Part shown: positions 9,670-18,703 of the stretch, piece after piece | Layout of the letters: every line of letters starts with the position of its first letter | How positions within the stretch are numbered: the stretch's first letter is position 1 | NCBI GenBank assembly: GCA_024685975.1 | Contig: JAIBDZ010000005.1 | Span: 1 to 64,000 of the forward strand | Origin: Piscirickettsiaceae bacterium | GTDB lineage: Bacteria; Pseudomonadota; Gammaproteobacteria; Nitrosococcales; Methylophagaceae | Direction: 5' to 3' | DNA: 64,000 bases | The notes under the pieces: generated by a model | Seen by the model: only the letters and a program-made list of their open reading frames with translations | Database searches by the model: none | What the model was told of the DNA's origin: nothing | Position numbers and translations under genes: made by a program

Positions 9670-10932
9670 TTAAACGAGTCCTGCAAAAGGTTGTACAGTC
9701 ACGATACTGTCTGCAGGCAAACCATCGCATTGTTCATCTAACAAGATAAAGCAGTTAGCCAAACTCATTGAACGTAAAATACCTGATCCTTGTCCGCCCG
9801 TTGTAGTGACATAGGTTTGTCCTGATGTATCGGTCGATATAATACCGCGTTGGTATTCGAAACGTCCCGCGCGCTTTTTAATGGGATCAACACATTTGAC
9901 TTGGATTGTTAATGGGTGGTTATTGCTTTCTCCCATTAATTGTCTTAAGGCGGGAGTGACAAATTGATAAAAAGTCACCATGACAGAGACTGGATTGCCG
10001 GGCAATCCAAAGAATAATGCGTTATTGAGTTTACCAAAAGCAAGCGGTCTGCCTGGTCGCATGGCAATTTTCCAGAAATCGACATGGCCTAATTCGGTGA
10101 GCATTTCTTTGACATAATCCGCATCACCGACAGAGACGCCGCCAGAACTAATGACAACATCGGCTTGCTCTGACGCCGTGATTAAAGCTTGTCGTAACTG
10201 GTCTTTATCATCGGGCACAACACCCATATCGAGTAAATCAACATCAAGGCGCGTTAGCATGCCGTAAAGCGTATAACGATTGCTATCGTAAATTTGACCG
10301 AGTTCTAATGTATCGCCAATAGAGCGAAGTTCATCACCAGTAGAAAAGAAGGCGACACGGAGGCGACGAGTAACATTGACTTCTGCCACGCCAATAGAAG
10401 CCAATAAACCTAAATCTGACGCCCTAACGCGATGACCTGCAGGTAAGATTGTGTCACCCTGTTGAATATCTTCACCAGCATATCGAATATGATTGCCTTT
10501 ATGATGATTCAAATGAAAGGTAATCATGTCAGCATCGACTTCTGCCTGTTCTTGCATCACAACCGTATCACAGCCATCAGGAATGACTGCGCCAGTCATA
10601 ATACGGATACATTCGTTAGCCTTTACTGGTCCTGTGTATGGTCTGCCTGCATAAGCAATACCAGCTTGTTTGAGCGTTGTACTACCACCTGCCTTCAGGT
10701 CCGAATATCGTAATGCATATCCATCCATCGCTGAATTCGGGTGGGCGGGCACCTGCATAGGAGAAGTGATAGTGTCATGTAACACTCGGTTTAATGCATC
10801 ACGAATAGGGCAGCGTTGCCATGCATTTAAAGGTTGGCACAGATCGGCAATACGCGTACGCGCTTGAGCAATACTAAGTTGATTGGGTTCTGTTGGGTCG
10901 GCGCAACTGGGTGCGGGAGTAAAGTCTGCCAT
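9670..10932 (-). CDS. moeA: Molybdopterin molybdenumtransferase
   Basis: MoeA inserts molybdate into adenylated molybdopterin to make molybdenum cofactor. The 420-residue protein has the expected domains. The N-terminal segment carries NSAMDGYA, the central MPT-binding domain carries STGDEL and SSGGVSVGDADYV (about residues 265-277), GLPGNPVSVMVTF follows, and a C-terminal beta-barrel domain completes it. It is the middle gene of mobAB-moeA-ttcA, 14 bp after mobAB and directly abutting ttcA. Molybdoenzymes such as nitrate reductase or formate dehydrogenase are not in this window. Confidence 0.95.
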   Translation of the reverse strand: MADFTPAPSCADPTEPNQLSIAQARTRIADLCQPLNAWQRCPIRDALNRVLHDTITSPMQVPAHPNSAMDGYALRYSDLKAGGSTTLKQAGIAYAGRPYTGPVKANECIRIMTGAVIPDGCDTVVMQEQAEVDADMITFHLNHHKGNHIRYAGEDIQQGDTILPAGHRVRASDLGLLASIGVAEVNVTRRLRVAFFSTGDELRSIGDTLELGQIYDSNRYTLYGMLTRLDVDLLDMGVVPDDKDQLRQALITASEQADVVISSGGVSVGDADYVKEMLTELGHVDFWKIAMRPGRPLAFGKLNNALFFGLPGNPVSVMVTFYQFVTPALRQLMGESNNHPLTIQVKCVDPIKKRAGRFEYQRGIISTDTSGQTYVTTTGGQGSGILRSMSLANCFILLDEQCDGLPADSIVTVQPFAGLV

Positions 10933-10946
10933 AATATATAAGTCTT

Positions 10947-12050
10947 CTAATGGGCAATGTAATCGACAATAAAATCGGCAATAGTTTCAATTTGATTGAT
11001 ATCTAAAGCGGTAATATCTCGGCTCAGTGATAGTGTCTCATCCGATGCGATCGCAATAATATTGTCATCATCTGGGTAAAGGAACGGTTTCTTTTCACTG
11101 GGTCTGTGTAATTCTATTTTAGGGAAAGACTCATGTTTAAACCCTTCCACTAAAATCATATCGATAGTCGTGTGATCGATACGAGAAATGAGATCTGTCA
11201 ACTGCGGTTCATCATCATCCTTCGTTTGCATTAAAGCCATCAAACGACTTGATGAAACTAATGTCTGTTGGGAACCTGCTTGTCTCATTTTATAGCTATC
11301 TTTGCCTGGAACATCGATATCAAACTTATGATGAGCATGTTTAATGACGGCAACATCGAGCCCACGTTGAATAAGTAACGGAATTAATTGCGTTAGCAAA
11401 GTGGTTTTGCCGGTACCACTAAAAGCGGAAAAACCGAGGACGGGCACAGGGCTAATGACGGCTTGATGGTATGAACTTAAATCATCAGGTTGATTAAAAT
11501 TAATAAAACTATCGGCTTGATCGGAAAAATCGACTTTCACGTAATGATGACGTTTAAACCACAGGTCCATTTTTCTGTCACCTTGCGTGAGGTATTTGGC
11601 CAAATCTTCCGCAAGATAGCGCGCAACAAGACAAAATACCGGCTGAATGCGCTCACCATCGTAAGCGACAGCAATATCTGCTTGTTCTCTTAATAATGAT
11701 TCCATTAACCGTTGGCGAAGGTTAGGAGAAATCTGAACAGAGTCACAAGGCACGACAAGCAGGTAATCACTATCACTGCTACGCATGGCACTTAATATGC
11801 CTGCTAGCGGGCCACAATAACCGGTCATATCATCCGCAAACACAGGGTATTGGTAGGATTGGTAAATTTCTTGGTGGCGATTGGCATTGATACATATTTG
11901 GTCAACTTGAGGAGCAAGCGATGCAAGAATATACTCAATTAAGGGTTTGCCACGGTAGGTTAATAGTCCTTTATCCTGCCCTCCCATACGTTGGCCTTGA
12001 CCACCAGCTAAGATAACGCCGGTAATAGTGGGTGCAGATGAAATAGTCAT
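10947..12050 (-). CDS. mobAB: Fused molybdenum cofactor guanylyltransferase / MobB GTP-binding protein
   Basis: One 367-residue chain joins two proteins that are usually separate. Residues about 8-195 are MobA, with the nucleotidyltransferase signature LAGGQGQRMGGQDKG (14-28) and DD metal site, which adds GMP to Mo-molybdopterin. Residues about 203-367 are MobB, with the P-loop GFSAFSGTGKTT (206-217) and the IDMILVEGFKHE segment. The fusion keeps both steps together, and a mobA-mobB order is common. A short linker near residues 190-202 separates the domains. It is the first gene of the cofactor operon, transcribed divergently from the aspartic protease gene 60 bp away. Confidence 0.93.
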   Translation of the reverse strand: MTISSAPTITGVILAGGQGQRMGGQDKGLLTYRGKPLIEYILASLAPQVDQICINANRHQEIYQSYQYPVFADDMTGYCGPLAGILSAMRSSDSDYLLVVPCDSVQISPNLRQRLMESLLREQADIAVAYDGERIQPVFCLVARYLAEDLAKYLTQGDRKMDLWFKRHHYVKVDFSDQADSFINFNQPDDLSSYHQAVISPVPVLGFSAFSGTGKTTLLTQLIPLLIQRGLDVAVIKHAHHKFDIDVPGKDSYKMRQAGSQQTLVSSSRLMALMQTKDDDEPQLTDLISRIDHTTIDMILVEGFKHESFPKIELHRPSEKKPFLYPDDDNIIAIASDETLSLSRDITALDINQIETIADFIVDYIAH

Positions 12051-12110
12051 GGGTTATAGTTAAGTTGTATGTTAGTAAAGTAAATAGTCAATCATTTGTA
12101 AGGAGAGTAC

Positions 12111-12755
12111 ATGTTTAAAGCATGGCTTGTTGGACTTATTATACTGCTAAATGCGTCCAATGGATTGGCCGATGTTTCTAGTATCGTTGTTGTAGGCTTA
12201 TTTAACAACGTTGCGGTATTAGATATTAACAATAAACAGCATATTATCAGAGTGGGTAAAGCTGGGCCTGAGGGAGTCAAATTGATTAGCGCTAGCAGTA
12301 AATATGCGCTTATTGAACTCAATGGCGTAAGAGAAAAATATTTCTTGGCTTCGCATTCTGGTGGACCGATGAAAGGGCCTCCGGCACGAGCATCAGTCAG
12401 TATATGGCCTACAGATGGTTTATATATGACGCCTGGCGCAATTAATGGCTTCAGTGTTGATTTCTTGGTCGATACTGGGGCGTCTGCGGTAGCATTAAAT
12501 GACGTCACGGCACAGCGCTTAGGTTTGGATTATCAACAAGGGGAGGTTGTCGGGGTCAAGACAGCATCTAAAGTGGAAACAGCCTATCGGGTAACACTCA
12601 ACCAAGTGCAAGTCGGTGATATCGTGCTGTATAACGTTGAGGCCATCGTATTAGAAAATGATGAACCTCAAAAGGCGTTATTAGGTATGAGCTTTTTAAA
12701 TCAATTAGAAATTATCCAATCCGATGAACGGATGGATCTGAAAAAACGATTTTAA
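12111..12755 (+). CDS. Retropepsin-like aspartic protease, secreted (clan AA, TIGR02281 type)
   Basis: The 214-residue protein has an N-terminal signal peptide (1-18, ending NGLA-D). A beta-rich region follows, then a single retropepsin-like domain at about 100-205 with the catalytic motif FLVDTGASAVALN. The C-terminal flap segment LLGMSFLNQLEI matches the family's second conserved motif. One Asp per chain means it would act as a dimer. It is exported to the periplasm, and substrates of these proteins are unknown. A strong AAGGAGAG precedes the ATG by 5 bases. Confidence 0.85.
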   Translation: MFKAWLVGLIILLNASNGLADVSSIVVVGLFNNVAVLDINNKQHIIRVGKAGPEGVKLISASSKYALIELNGVREKYFLASHSGGPMKGPPARASVSIWPTDGLYMTPGAINGFSVDFLVDTGASAVALNDVTAQRLGLDYQQGEVVGVKTASKVETAYRVTLNQVQVGDIVLYNVEAIVLENDEPQKALLGMSFLNQLEIIQSDERMDLKKRF

Positions 12756-12771
12756 GTGTGATAATAATATT

Positions 12772-12804
12772 CAACACCTAAGCCTATGTCGGGCCTAGGT
12801 GTTG
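12772..12804. terminator. Bidirectional terminator between convergent genes
   Basis: The stem CAACACCTA/TAGGTGTTG extends by GCC/GGC across one mismatch (12772-12784 and 12792-12804), with the loop at 12785-12791. AT-rich DNA follows on both sides. It separates the plus-strand protease gene from the minus-strand folE2. Confidence 0.65.
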
Positions 12805-12814
12805 AGGTAATTAT

Positions 12815-13627
12815 TTAATCAAAGCCATGACTGATAAGAGCATAAGCCGAATGGTTATGAATTGATTCAAAGTTTTCAGATTCAATGATGTAAGCATTAA
12901 TGCGCTTGTCTTCATTAAGACGCGCAGCAATGTCACGGACAATATCTTCAACAAACTTAGGATTGTCATAAGCACGTTCAGTGACATATTTCTCGTCAGG
13001 ACGTTTCAACAAACCAAAGATTTCGCAAGACGCTTCTTCTTCAACGATATCAATTAAATCTTCAATCCACACAAAGCTATCGACACGTACTGTCAACGTG
13101 ACATGAGAGCGTTGATTGTGTGCACCATAATCAGAAATATTCTTAGAGCATGGGCATAAGCTTGTTACTGGAACAATGACTTTGACAATAATACTGGTTT
13201 CATCACCTGTGATTTCACCAATAAATGTCGCTTGATAGTTCATCAAACTGCTGACTTTACTGATAGGCGCTTGCTTATTGACAAAATAAGGAAAGTCCAT
13301 TTCGATATAGCCAGACTCAGCCTGTAGGCGCTCTGTCATTTCGCTCAACATATTGCGGAAAGACTTTACTGTGATTTCACGTTCATGTTGATTTAAAATC
13401 TCAACAAACCGTGACATATGTGTGCCTTTAAATTGATGCGGCAAATTCACATACATATTAAAGTTAGCAACAGTATGTTGTTCACCTGTACTACGGTCGC
13501 TGACTTTAATGGGATGTTGAATATCTTTTATCCCAACTTTATCAATGGCAATGTGACGCTTATCGGCGATGTTTTGTACATCTTCGATTTGGTTATCACA
13601 ACAAGTTGAGTTTGTATCAGTTGTCAT
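12815..13627 (-). CDS. folE2: GTP cyclohydrolase FolE2 (type IB)
   Basis: FolE2 opens the purine ring of GTP to give dihydroneopterin triphosphate, the first step of folate and 7-deazaguanine synthesis. The 270-residue protein has the type IB signature [20 protein letters not shown] (155-174), with the conserved Cys158/Cys160 and His170 of the metal site. Type IB enzymes can use metals other than zinc and are often made when zinc is scarce. It follows queD by 2 bp, so its product would feed queuosine synthesis directly. No Zur site is visible because it lies inside an operon. A short N-terminal extension with Cys9-Cys10 is unusual but of unknown meaning. Confidence 0.93.
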   Translation of the reverse strand: MTTDTNSTCCDNQIEDVQNIADKRHIAIDKVGIKDIQHPIKVSDRSTGEQHTVANFNMYVNLPHQFKGTHMSRFVEILNQHEREITVKSFRNMLSEMTERLQAESGYIEMDFPYFVNKQAPISKVSSLMNYQATFIGEITGDETSIIVKVIVPVTSLCPCSKNISDYGAHNQRSHVTLTVRVDSFVWIEDLIDIVEEEASCEIFGLLKRPDEKYVTERAYDNPKFVEDIVRDIAARLNEDKRINAYIIESENFESIHNHSAYALISHGFD

Positions 13628-13629
13628 AT

Positions 13630-14013
13630 TTATTCCTCGCTATATCGTACGCACGCACGTTCTGTTTCCCATAACGTCACGGCGGAGACGCGAGCCGTAT
13701 CGATATTTAACGTGTTACTTAACTGTTGGTAAAAGTATTGGGCAATATTTTCTGCCGTAGGGTTCCGAACATCAAATGGTGGGATATCATTTAAATAACG
13801 GTGATCGAGTGTTTTGGCTAATGCACGAGTTGCTGTTTTAATGGCTTTAAAGTCCATTCCCATCTCGTGCTCGTTAAGCGCTGTTGCTGTCACTTCGACT
13901 TCAACTTTCCAATTATGGCCATGCATGCGACTACAATCACCAGGATAGTCACGTAGTGTATGTGCTGCAGCAAAGTCAGCTAAAATGGTTAAGGTATAAG
14001 TCGGATTTGTCAT
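13630..14013 (-). CDS. queD: 6-carboxytetrahydropterin synthase (QueD family)
   Basis: QueD turns dihydroneopterin triphosphate into 6-carboxytetrahydropterin on the queuosine pathway. The product has the zinc triad (AAAHTL His, then MHGHNW with two His), the nucleophilic Cys in DCSRMHGH, the central LDHRYLND and the C-terminal [13 protein letters not shown] choose the ATG at 14013 ([14 protein letters not shown], 127 residues) because family members start there. An ATG at 14049, sharing one base with the dxs stop (TAATG), would add 12 residues and could provide coupling. Eukaryotic-type pyruvoyltetrahydropterin synthase is the alternative, but the folE2 neighbour favours QueD. Confidence 0.88.
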   Translation of the reverse strand: MTNPTYTLTILADFAAAHTLRDYPGDCSRMHGHNWKVEVEVTATALNEHEMGMDFKAIKTATRALAKTLDHRYLNDIPPFDVRNPTAENIAQYFYQQLSNTLNIDTARVSAVTLWETERACVRYSEE

Positions 14014-14048
14014 TGATATCTTGCAAGAAAGAGTTCTGTAACAGAGCA

Positions 14049-15872
14049 TTATGCCGGAAAATATCGTCTCGCGGTATCAATAATCCCTTCTACGGATAAA
14101 CCACAGTCTCGTAATTGTTGTGGATGTTGACCATGGTCAATGAACTGATCAGGTAAGCCCATCAACGAAATTGGCGTATCGATACCTTCTGATAATAAGT
14201 ATTCAGCAACGGCACTACCTGCTCCGCCTAAGGTCGTATTTTCTTCAATTGTGATTAATAACTCATGACTTTGCGCAATTTGGGTGATTAAAGCGGTATC
14301 TAAAGGTTTGACGAAACGCATATTGATAATAGTTGCCTCTAATGTCTTAGCCGCTTCTTCAGCAATAGATACCATGCTACCAAAGGCAAGGATAGCGATT
14401 TTTTTACCTTGACGTTTTATCTCTGCTTTGCCTATTTCAATCGAGGAGAGTGATGGTGAAATCGTCACACCAGGTCCAGTGCCTCGTGGGTATCGAACGG
14501 CGCTCGGTCCAGAATGGTGATAGGCCGTTGTGAGCATTTGGCGACATTCGTTTTCATCAGCCGGTGCCATGACAATTAAGTTTGGAATACAACGTAAATA
14601 ACTTAAATCAAAGCTTCCAGCATGGGTAGCACCATCGGCACCGACTAAACCTGCGCGATCAATGGCAAACATGACGGGCAAGTTTTGTAATGCAACATCA
14701 TGGATGAGTTGATCATAAGCACGCTGTAAGAATGTGGAATAAATCGCGACAACGGGTTTTTTACCTTCAGTTGCTATGCCAGCAGCTAAAGTAACGGCAT
14801 GTTGCTCTGCAATGCCTACATCAAAATAGCGATCAGGGTATTGTTCTGCAAAATCGCTTAAACCTGAGCCGTCACACATAGCAGGGGTAATGGCAATAAG
14901 ATCGTTATCTGCTTCGGCCATATCACATAACCACTGGCCGAAAACCTGTGTATAACTTGGGCCTGATGGTTTGCTACCTGCAGGACTGACGCCATGATAT
15001 TTATTCGGTTCAGACTCAGCAGGTTGATAACCTTTGCCTTTTTTCGTCACGATGTGAAGAAATTGGGGGCCTTTGCGCTCTCGCAAATTACTTAAGGTGG
15101 ATAACAAGGTATCTAAATCGTGGCCATCAATAGGGCCAATATAATTAAACCCCATTTCTTCAAATAATGTGCCTGGAATCACCATGCCTTTGACATGTTC
15201 TTCAGCGCGACGGGCAAATTCCCAAGCTGGGGGTAATTTTTCTAAGACTTTTTTACTACCTTCACGAGCTGAGGTATAAAAATTGCCGGATAACATACGT
15301 GCCAGATAATTAGACATGCCGCCAACATTCTTAGAAATTGACATCTCATTATCATTTAAAATGACCAATAGGTTGGCATTCATATCACCAGCATGCGCTA
15401 AAGCTTCATAGGCTTGGCCTGCGGTGAGTGCGCCATCACCAATAATAGCGATGCTGTGGCGATCACTGTGTTGAGCTTGTGCTGCGATAGCCATGCCTAA
15501 TGCTGCACTGATAGATGTACTTGAGTGACCTACACCAAAGGTATCATAGGGACTTTCACTGCGTTTAGGAAAACCAGATAGTCCACCTGCTTGTCGCATG
15601 GTCTGCATCTGATCACGGCGGCCGGTGATAATTTTATGAGCATAACTTTGATGGCCAACATCCCAGACAATACGGTCTTCTGGTGTATTGAAAATATAAT
15701 GAATGGCTAAAGTTAACTCAACGACCCCTAAATTTGACGAAATATGTCCGCCTGTTTGTTGAACACTATCAACGATCAATGCACGGATATCAGTTGCCAA
15801 TTGAGGCAACTCATTTTTATCTAAGCGACGTAAATCGTCAGGGCTATTGATTTGTGAAAGTAAAGTCGTCAT
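14049..15872 (-). CDS. dxs: 1-deoxy-D-xylulose-5-phosphate synthase
   Basis: Dxs condenses pyruvate and glyceraldehyde 3-phosphate with thiamine diphosphate, starting the MEP isoprenoid pathway. The 607-residue protein is slightly shorter than the usual 620. It shows the [11 protein letters not shown] and [12 protein letters not shown] segments, the thiamine diphosphate motif GDGALTAG...[10 protein letters not shown] (about residues 145-180), the transketolase signature [15 protein letters not shown], and a C-terminal transketolase domain. It follows ispA by 17 bp, giving the classical xseB-ispA-dxs operon. Its stop overlaps the upstream ATG option of queD. Confidence 0.97.
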   Translation of the reverse strand: MTTLLSQINSPDDLRRLDKNELPQLATDIRALIVDSVQQTGGHISSNLGVVELTLAIHYIFNTPEDRIVWDVGHQSYAHKIITGRRDQMQTMRQAGGLSGFPKRSESPYDTFGVGHSSTSISAALGMAIAAQAQHSDRHSIAIIGDGALTAGQAYEALAHAGDMNANLLVILNDNEMSISKNVGGMSNYLARMLSGNFYTSAREGSKKVLEKLPPAWEFARRAEEHVKGMVIPGTLFEEMGFNYIGPIDGHDLDTLLSTLSNLRERKGPQFLHIVTKKGKGYQPAESEPNKYHGVSPAGSKPSGPSYTQVFGQWLCDMAEADNDLIAITPAMCDGSGLSDFAEQYPDRYFDVGIAEQHAVTLAAGIATEGKKPVVAIYSTFLQRAYDQLIHDVALQNLPVMFAIDRAGLVGADGATHAGSFDLSYLRCIPNLIVMAPADENECRQMLTTAYHHSGPSAVRYPRGTGPGVTISPSLSSIEIGKAEIKRQGKKIAILAFGSMVSIAEEAAKTLEATIINMRFVKPLDTALITQIAQSHELLITIEENTTLGGAGSAVAEYLLSEGIDTPISLMGLPDQFIDHGQHPQQLRDCGLSVEGIIDTARRYFPA

Positions 15873-15889
15873 AAGGTTTAGTATGGGCG

Positions 15890-16786
15890 TTAATGTTTTC
15901 GGTTAATGACAAATTGTGCCAAAGCCGACAATATGGTTGTATCGTATGGTATCGCATTTAAGGTGTCTAAAGCCTGTTGAATTAAATCGTGGGCTTTTTG
16001 TTGTGCGGCTTCTAACCCTAATAAGGCTGGATAAGTGGGTTTATTTAAGGCTAAATCCGCCCCTTGTGCTTTACCCAATGTTTGGGTGTCAGAAATGACA
16101 TCTAGCACATCATCTTGAATTTGAAATGCCAGTCCAATCGTCAAGGCAAACTGGTTTAACTTGTCTAATAGCGTTGAGTCGATGGAGGGGGAGCAGATTC
16201 CACCTAAGGTAATGCTAGCTTGGATCAGGGCGGCTGTTTTTAGGCAGTGCATGGTTTCCAAGTCATTAATAGTTAGTTGTTTGCCTACAGAAGCAAGATC
16301 AATGGCTTGTCCGCCTGCCATGCCATAAGCACCACTTTTTTGGGCTAATACAGACACCATATTAATACGTTGTGTATCTGATAGTGGTGCTTCAGCTAAC
16401 ACAGAGAAAGCAAGGGTTTGTAGGGCATCACCGGTTAATAATGCGGTTGCTTCATCAAAGGCTTTATGACAAGTTGGTTTACCACGACGAAGATCATCAT
16501 CGTCCATAGCTGGCATATCATCATGAACGAGAGAATAAGCATGAATCAGTTCAACAGCACTAGCAGCATGATCTAATTGTGCCATTGGCACATCAAAAGC
16601 TGCGCCCGTGGCGTAGACTAATAAGGCACGAAGTCGTTTACCGCCACCGAGCGTAGCATAACGCATAGCGTGACTTAATTGATTCGCTTGTTGTGGAGAG
16701 CTTTCTAAAGCAAGGTGCTGAGCAAGAACGGTTTCTATCCGATCTTGTTGCGTGCTAATCCAGTCGGATAAGATAAAATTATTCAC
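15890..16786 (-). CDS. ispA: Farnesyl diphosphate synthase
   Basis: IspA adds isopentenyl diphosphate to dimethylallyl and geranyl diphosphate, giving farnesyl diphosphate for quinone and undecaprenyl synthesis. The 298-residue protein has both Asp-rich motifs: [19 protein letters not shown] (the first, DDxxxxD bacterial type) and FQIQDDVLD (the second), with the GGKRLRALL motif near residue 52. The start is a GTG whose GTGA overlaps the xseB stop by four bases, so translation is coupled. Confidence 0.95.
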   Translation of the reverse strand: MNNFILSDWISTQQDRIETVLAQHLALESSPQQANQLSHAMRYATLGGGKRLRALLVYATGAAFDVPMAQLDHAASAVELIHAYSLVHDDMPAMDDDDLRRGKPTCHKAFDEATALLTGDALQTLAFSVLAEAPLSDTQRINMVSVLAQKSGAYGMAGGQAIDLASVGKQLTINDLETMHCLKTAALIQASITLGGICSPSIDSTLLDKLNQFALTIGLAFQIQDDVLDVISDTQTLGKAQGADLALNKPTYPALLGLEAAQQKAHDLIQQALDTLNAIPYDTTILSALAQFVINRKH

Positions 16787-17025
16787 GAATCGGTCGTATT
16801 GGTATCGAAGTCCACTAGATTAGTTTGTCCAGATTGTTGTAATAACATCTGCACTTTTTGTTCAGCTTGTTGTAGCGCTTCTTGGCAGTCGCGACTTAAT
16901 AAAACGCCGCTTTCATAGAGCTTTAATGATTCTTCTAAGCTGATATCACCTTGCTCTAAGCGATCGACCAAGGATTCTAACTCAGTAATGGCAGCTTCAT
17001 AATCTCTTTTTTTTCGTCTTGCCAC
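16783..17025 (-). CDS. xseB: Exodeoxyribonuclease VII small subunit
   Basis: XseB partners XseA in the single-strand-specific exonuclease VII. The 80-residue protein shows the family core YEAAITELESLVDRLEQGDISLEESLKLYE.G, a two-helix hairpin. It starts at a GTG and heads the xseB-ispA-dxs-queD-folE2 operon. xseA is not in the window, as is usual. Confidence 0.93.
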   Translation of the reverse strand: MARRKKRDYEAAITELESLVDRLEQGDISLEESLKLYESGVLLSRDCQEALQQAEQKVQMLLQQSGQTNLVDFDTNTTDS

Positions 17026-17153
17026 GATACTTGACCCTAAACAAAATGTAATAACTTCATAGTATAAATTAAACAGGGGATCTTTGTCTGCTCGATTACA
17101 GAGTAAATAATGTTACGCTATGCTATTTCAATGACACGAAATATTGATTCTGT

Positions 17154-18092
17154 ATGCAAAAAATTATCCGTGGTTTTCATAACCTACCGGCTTCACCAAC
17201 GGGATGTGTAGCAACAATTGGCAATTTTGATGGCGTGCATTTGGGCCATCAAGCGGTATTAAATCAACTGGCATTAAAAGGGGATTTATTAGGTCTACCG
17301 GCAGTGGTGATTACTTTTGAACCGCAAGCCAATGAGTTTTTTGCTCCTGATAAAGCACCTGCGAGGTTGAGCCGCTTTCGTGAAAAAGTGGAAGCGTTAA
17401 GAAGTTATACGATTCAACAATTATGTGTTTTACGTTTTAATCATAAATTAGCCCAAATGTCAGCGCAGGATTTTATTACACAACTCTTAGTTGATGGCCT
17501 CAAAGTGCGTTATTTGGTCATTGGCGATGACTTTCGTTTTGGTAAAGGGCGGGAAGGCGATTTTGCTCTATTGCAACGTGCAGGCAAGCAATATGGTTTT
17601 CAAGTCGTCAATATGCATACTTTTGAAATAGAAGAAGACCGAGTTAGTAGCACCCGAATTAGAGATGCATTAGATGCGGGGAATATGATGCTAGCGCAAA
17701 CCTTATTAGGCCACCCATATAAGATGAGTGGGCGGGTAGCCCATGGAGATAAGCGCGGTAGAACAATTGGTTTTCCTACGGCCAATATTCATTTACACCG
17801 ATGTAAAGTGCCATTGACGGGAGTGTATGCAGTGCAATTATTTGGTGTCGATGGTGAACCCTATAATGGCGTGGCGAATGTGGGCGTAAGGCCAACCGTC
17901 GGTGGAACAGAAAAAGCTTTATTAGAAGTTCACTTGTTTGATTTCAATGCAGATATTTACGGAGAGTATGTGCAAGTACATTTTCTTGATAAAATTCGCG
18001 ATGAAAGACGGTTTGATAACTTTGACGCTTTGCAAAGCCAAATTCAATTAGATTGCGAATCGGCCAAACATTTTTTTGCAAGAACAATGTAA
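17154..18092 (+). CDS. ribF: Bifunctional riboflavin kinase / FAD synthetase
   Basis: RibF phosphorylates riboflavin to FMN and then adenylylates it to FAD. The N-terminal FAD synthetase domain (about 1-180) has the nucleotidyltransferase motif IGNFDGVHLGHQ (22-33) and RISSTRIRDAL-like VSSTRIRDAL. The C-terminal riboflavin kinase domain (about 185-312) has GDKRGRTIGFPTANI and the NVGVRPTV.G segment. The length of 312 is normal. It diverges from xseB across 128 bp. Its usual partner ileS is not adjacent here. Confidence 0.96.
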   Translation: MQKIIRGFHNLPASPTGCVATIGNFDGVHLGHQAVLNQLALKGDLLGLPAVVITFEPQANEFFAPDKAPARLSRFREKVEALRSYTIQQLCVLRFNHKLAQMSAQDFITQLLVDGLKVRYLVIGDDFRFGKGREGDFALLQRAGKQYGFQVVNMHTFEIEEDRVSSTRIRDALDAGNMMLAQTLLGHPYKMSGRVAHGDKRGRTIGFPTANIHLHRCKVPLTGVYAVQLFGVDGEPYNGVANVGVRPTVGGTEKALLEVHLFDFNADIYGEYVQVHFLDKIRDERRFDNFDALQSQIQLDCESAKHFFARTM

Positions 18093-18112
18093 ATAACCCT
18101 ACTTTTAATCAG

Positions 18113-18141
18113 TTCACTATTTAGACTATCTGGTCTAATAT
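18113..18141 (+). promoter_or_regulatory. Sigma-70-type promoter with palindromic operator in its spacer
   Basis: TTCACT (18113-18118) and TAATAT (18136-18141) are 17 bp apart, a good -35/-10 pair 44 bp before the ATG of the next gene. The spacer and -10 carry the palindrome TTAGAC-N6-GTCTAA (18121-18138), so a dimeric repressor bound here would block RNA polymerase. The half sites resemble TetR-family operators of the TAGACC/GGTCTA type (NemR-like, from memory). The regulator itself is not adjacent. Confidence 0.55.
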
Positions 18142-18185
18142 AAGCCTGCTTTCAGAAAAGCAATTTTTTATTTGAGGAGAACAAT

Positions 18186-18554
18186 ATGTTGAAAAAAATG
18201 ATGTTAGTAATGAGCTTGATGGCGGCATTCATGATGAGTGCGACAGCAGTTAAAGCAGATCATGATATGACGGGTGCTTATTTAGAAATCACCTTAAAAA
18301 TTGATGAAGCAAACCGTGGCGCAGCTGTAGGCGTTTATGAAAAATATAAAATGCCATTTTTGAAAAATGCGGTTGGTGCAAAATCTAAAGAATTATTAGT
18401 ACGTGGTGATGATGTACAAGTTTTACATGGTTTCCAAAATACAGGTGATGCTGAAGCTTATTTAAACAGTGAATTATTCACCAAAGATGTTGTTGGTGAA
18501 TTAGGTCCTTTATTAGCGGCTGATCCAGAAGTACGTATTTATATGGTTCACTAA
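18186..18554 (+). CDS. Small secreted protein, possible dimeric alpha/beta-barrel fold
   Basis: The 122-residue product has a clear signal peptide (1-24, ending VKA-DHD). The remaining 98 residues alternate beta strand and helix: YLEITLKID, then helices, then KELLVRGDDVQVLHGF, a helix with AEAYLNSELF, and a last strand EVRIYMVH. This pattern recalls antibiotic-biosynthesis monooxygenase/YgiN-like domains, but I do not recognise a specific family. A strong GAGGAGA ribosome binding site, a regulated-looking promoter upstream and a strong terminator downstream show a stand-alone transcript. Confidence 0.65.
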   Translation: MLKKMMLVMSLMAAFMMSATAVKADHDMTGAYLEITLKIDEANRGAAVGVYEKYKMPFLKNAVGAKSKELLVRGDDVQVLHGFQNTGDAEAYLNSELFTKDVVGELGPLLAADPEVRIYMVH

Positions 18555-18578
18555 TATTTAAGTGAATAGTATGATGAC

Positions 18579-18606
18579 AAAAAAGCTGGCCTAGGCCAGC
18601 TTTTTT
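18579..18606 (+). terminator. Rho-independent terminator
   Basis: A nearly perfect palindrome has arms AAAAAAGCTGGCC (18579-18591) and GGCCAGCTTTTTT (18594-18606). It lies 24 bp after the stop of the small secreted protein gene. Confidence 0.9.
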
Positions 18607-18642
18607 ATTGTCTGTAATATGAAGTGATTGAATAAGCAGACA

Positions 18643-18677
18643 TAAAAAAAGCAAGTCACCTAATGAGTGACTTGCTT
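18643..18677 (-). terminator. Rho-independent terminator of the sorting-tail gene
   Basis: The 11-bp stem AAGCAAGTCAC (18649-18659)/GTGACTTGCTT (18667-18677) is followed on the minus strand by a run of seven Ts. It ends the transcript of the gene finishing at 18704. Confidence 0.9.
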
Positions 18678-18703
18678 TCAATAACTTAAAACAGTTGAGC
18701 AGT

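Noticed and set aside
14014-14049. Longer queD start at ATG 14049
   Set aside because: It would add 12 residues not seen in the family. Overlap with the dxs stop makes it possible, but 14013 is preferred.
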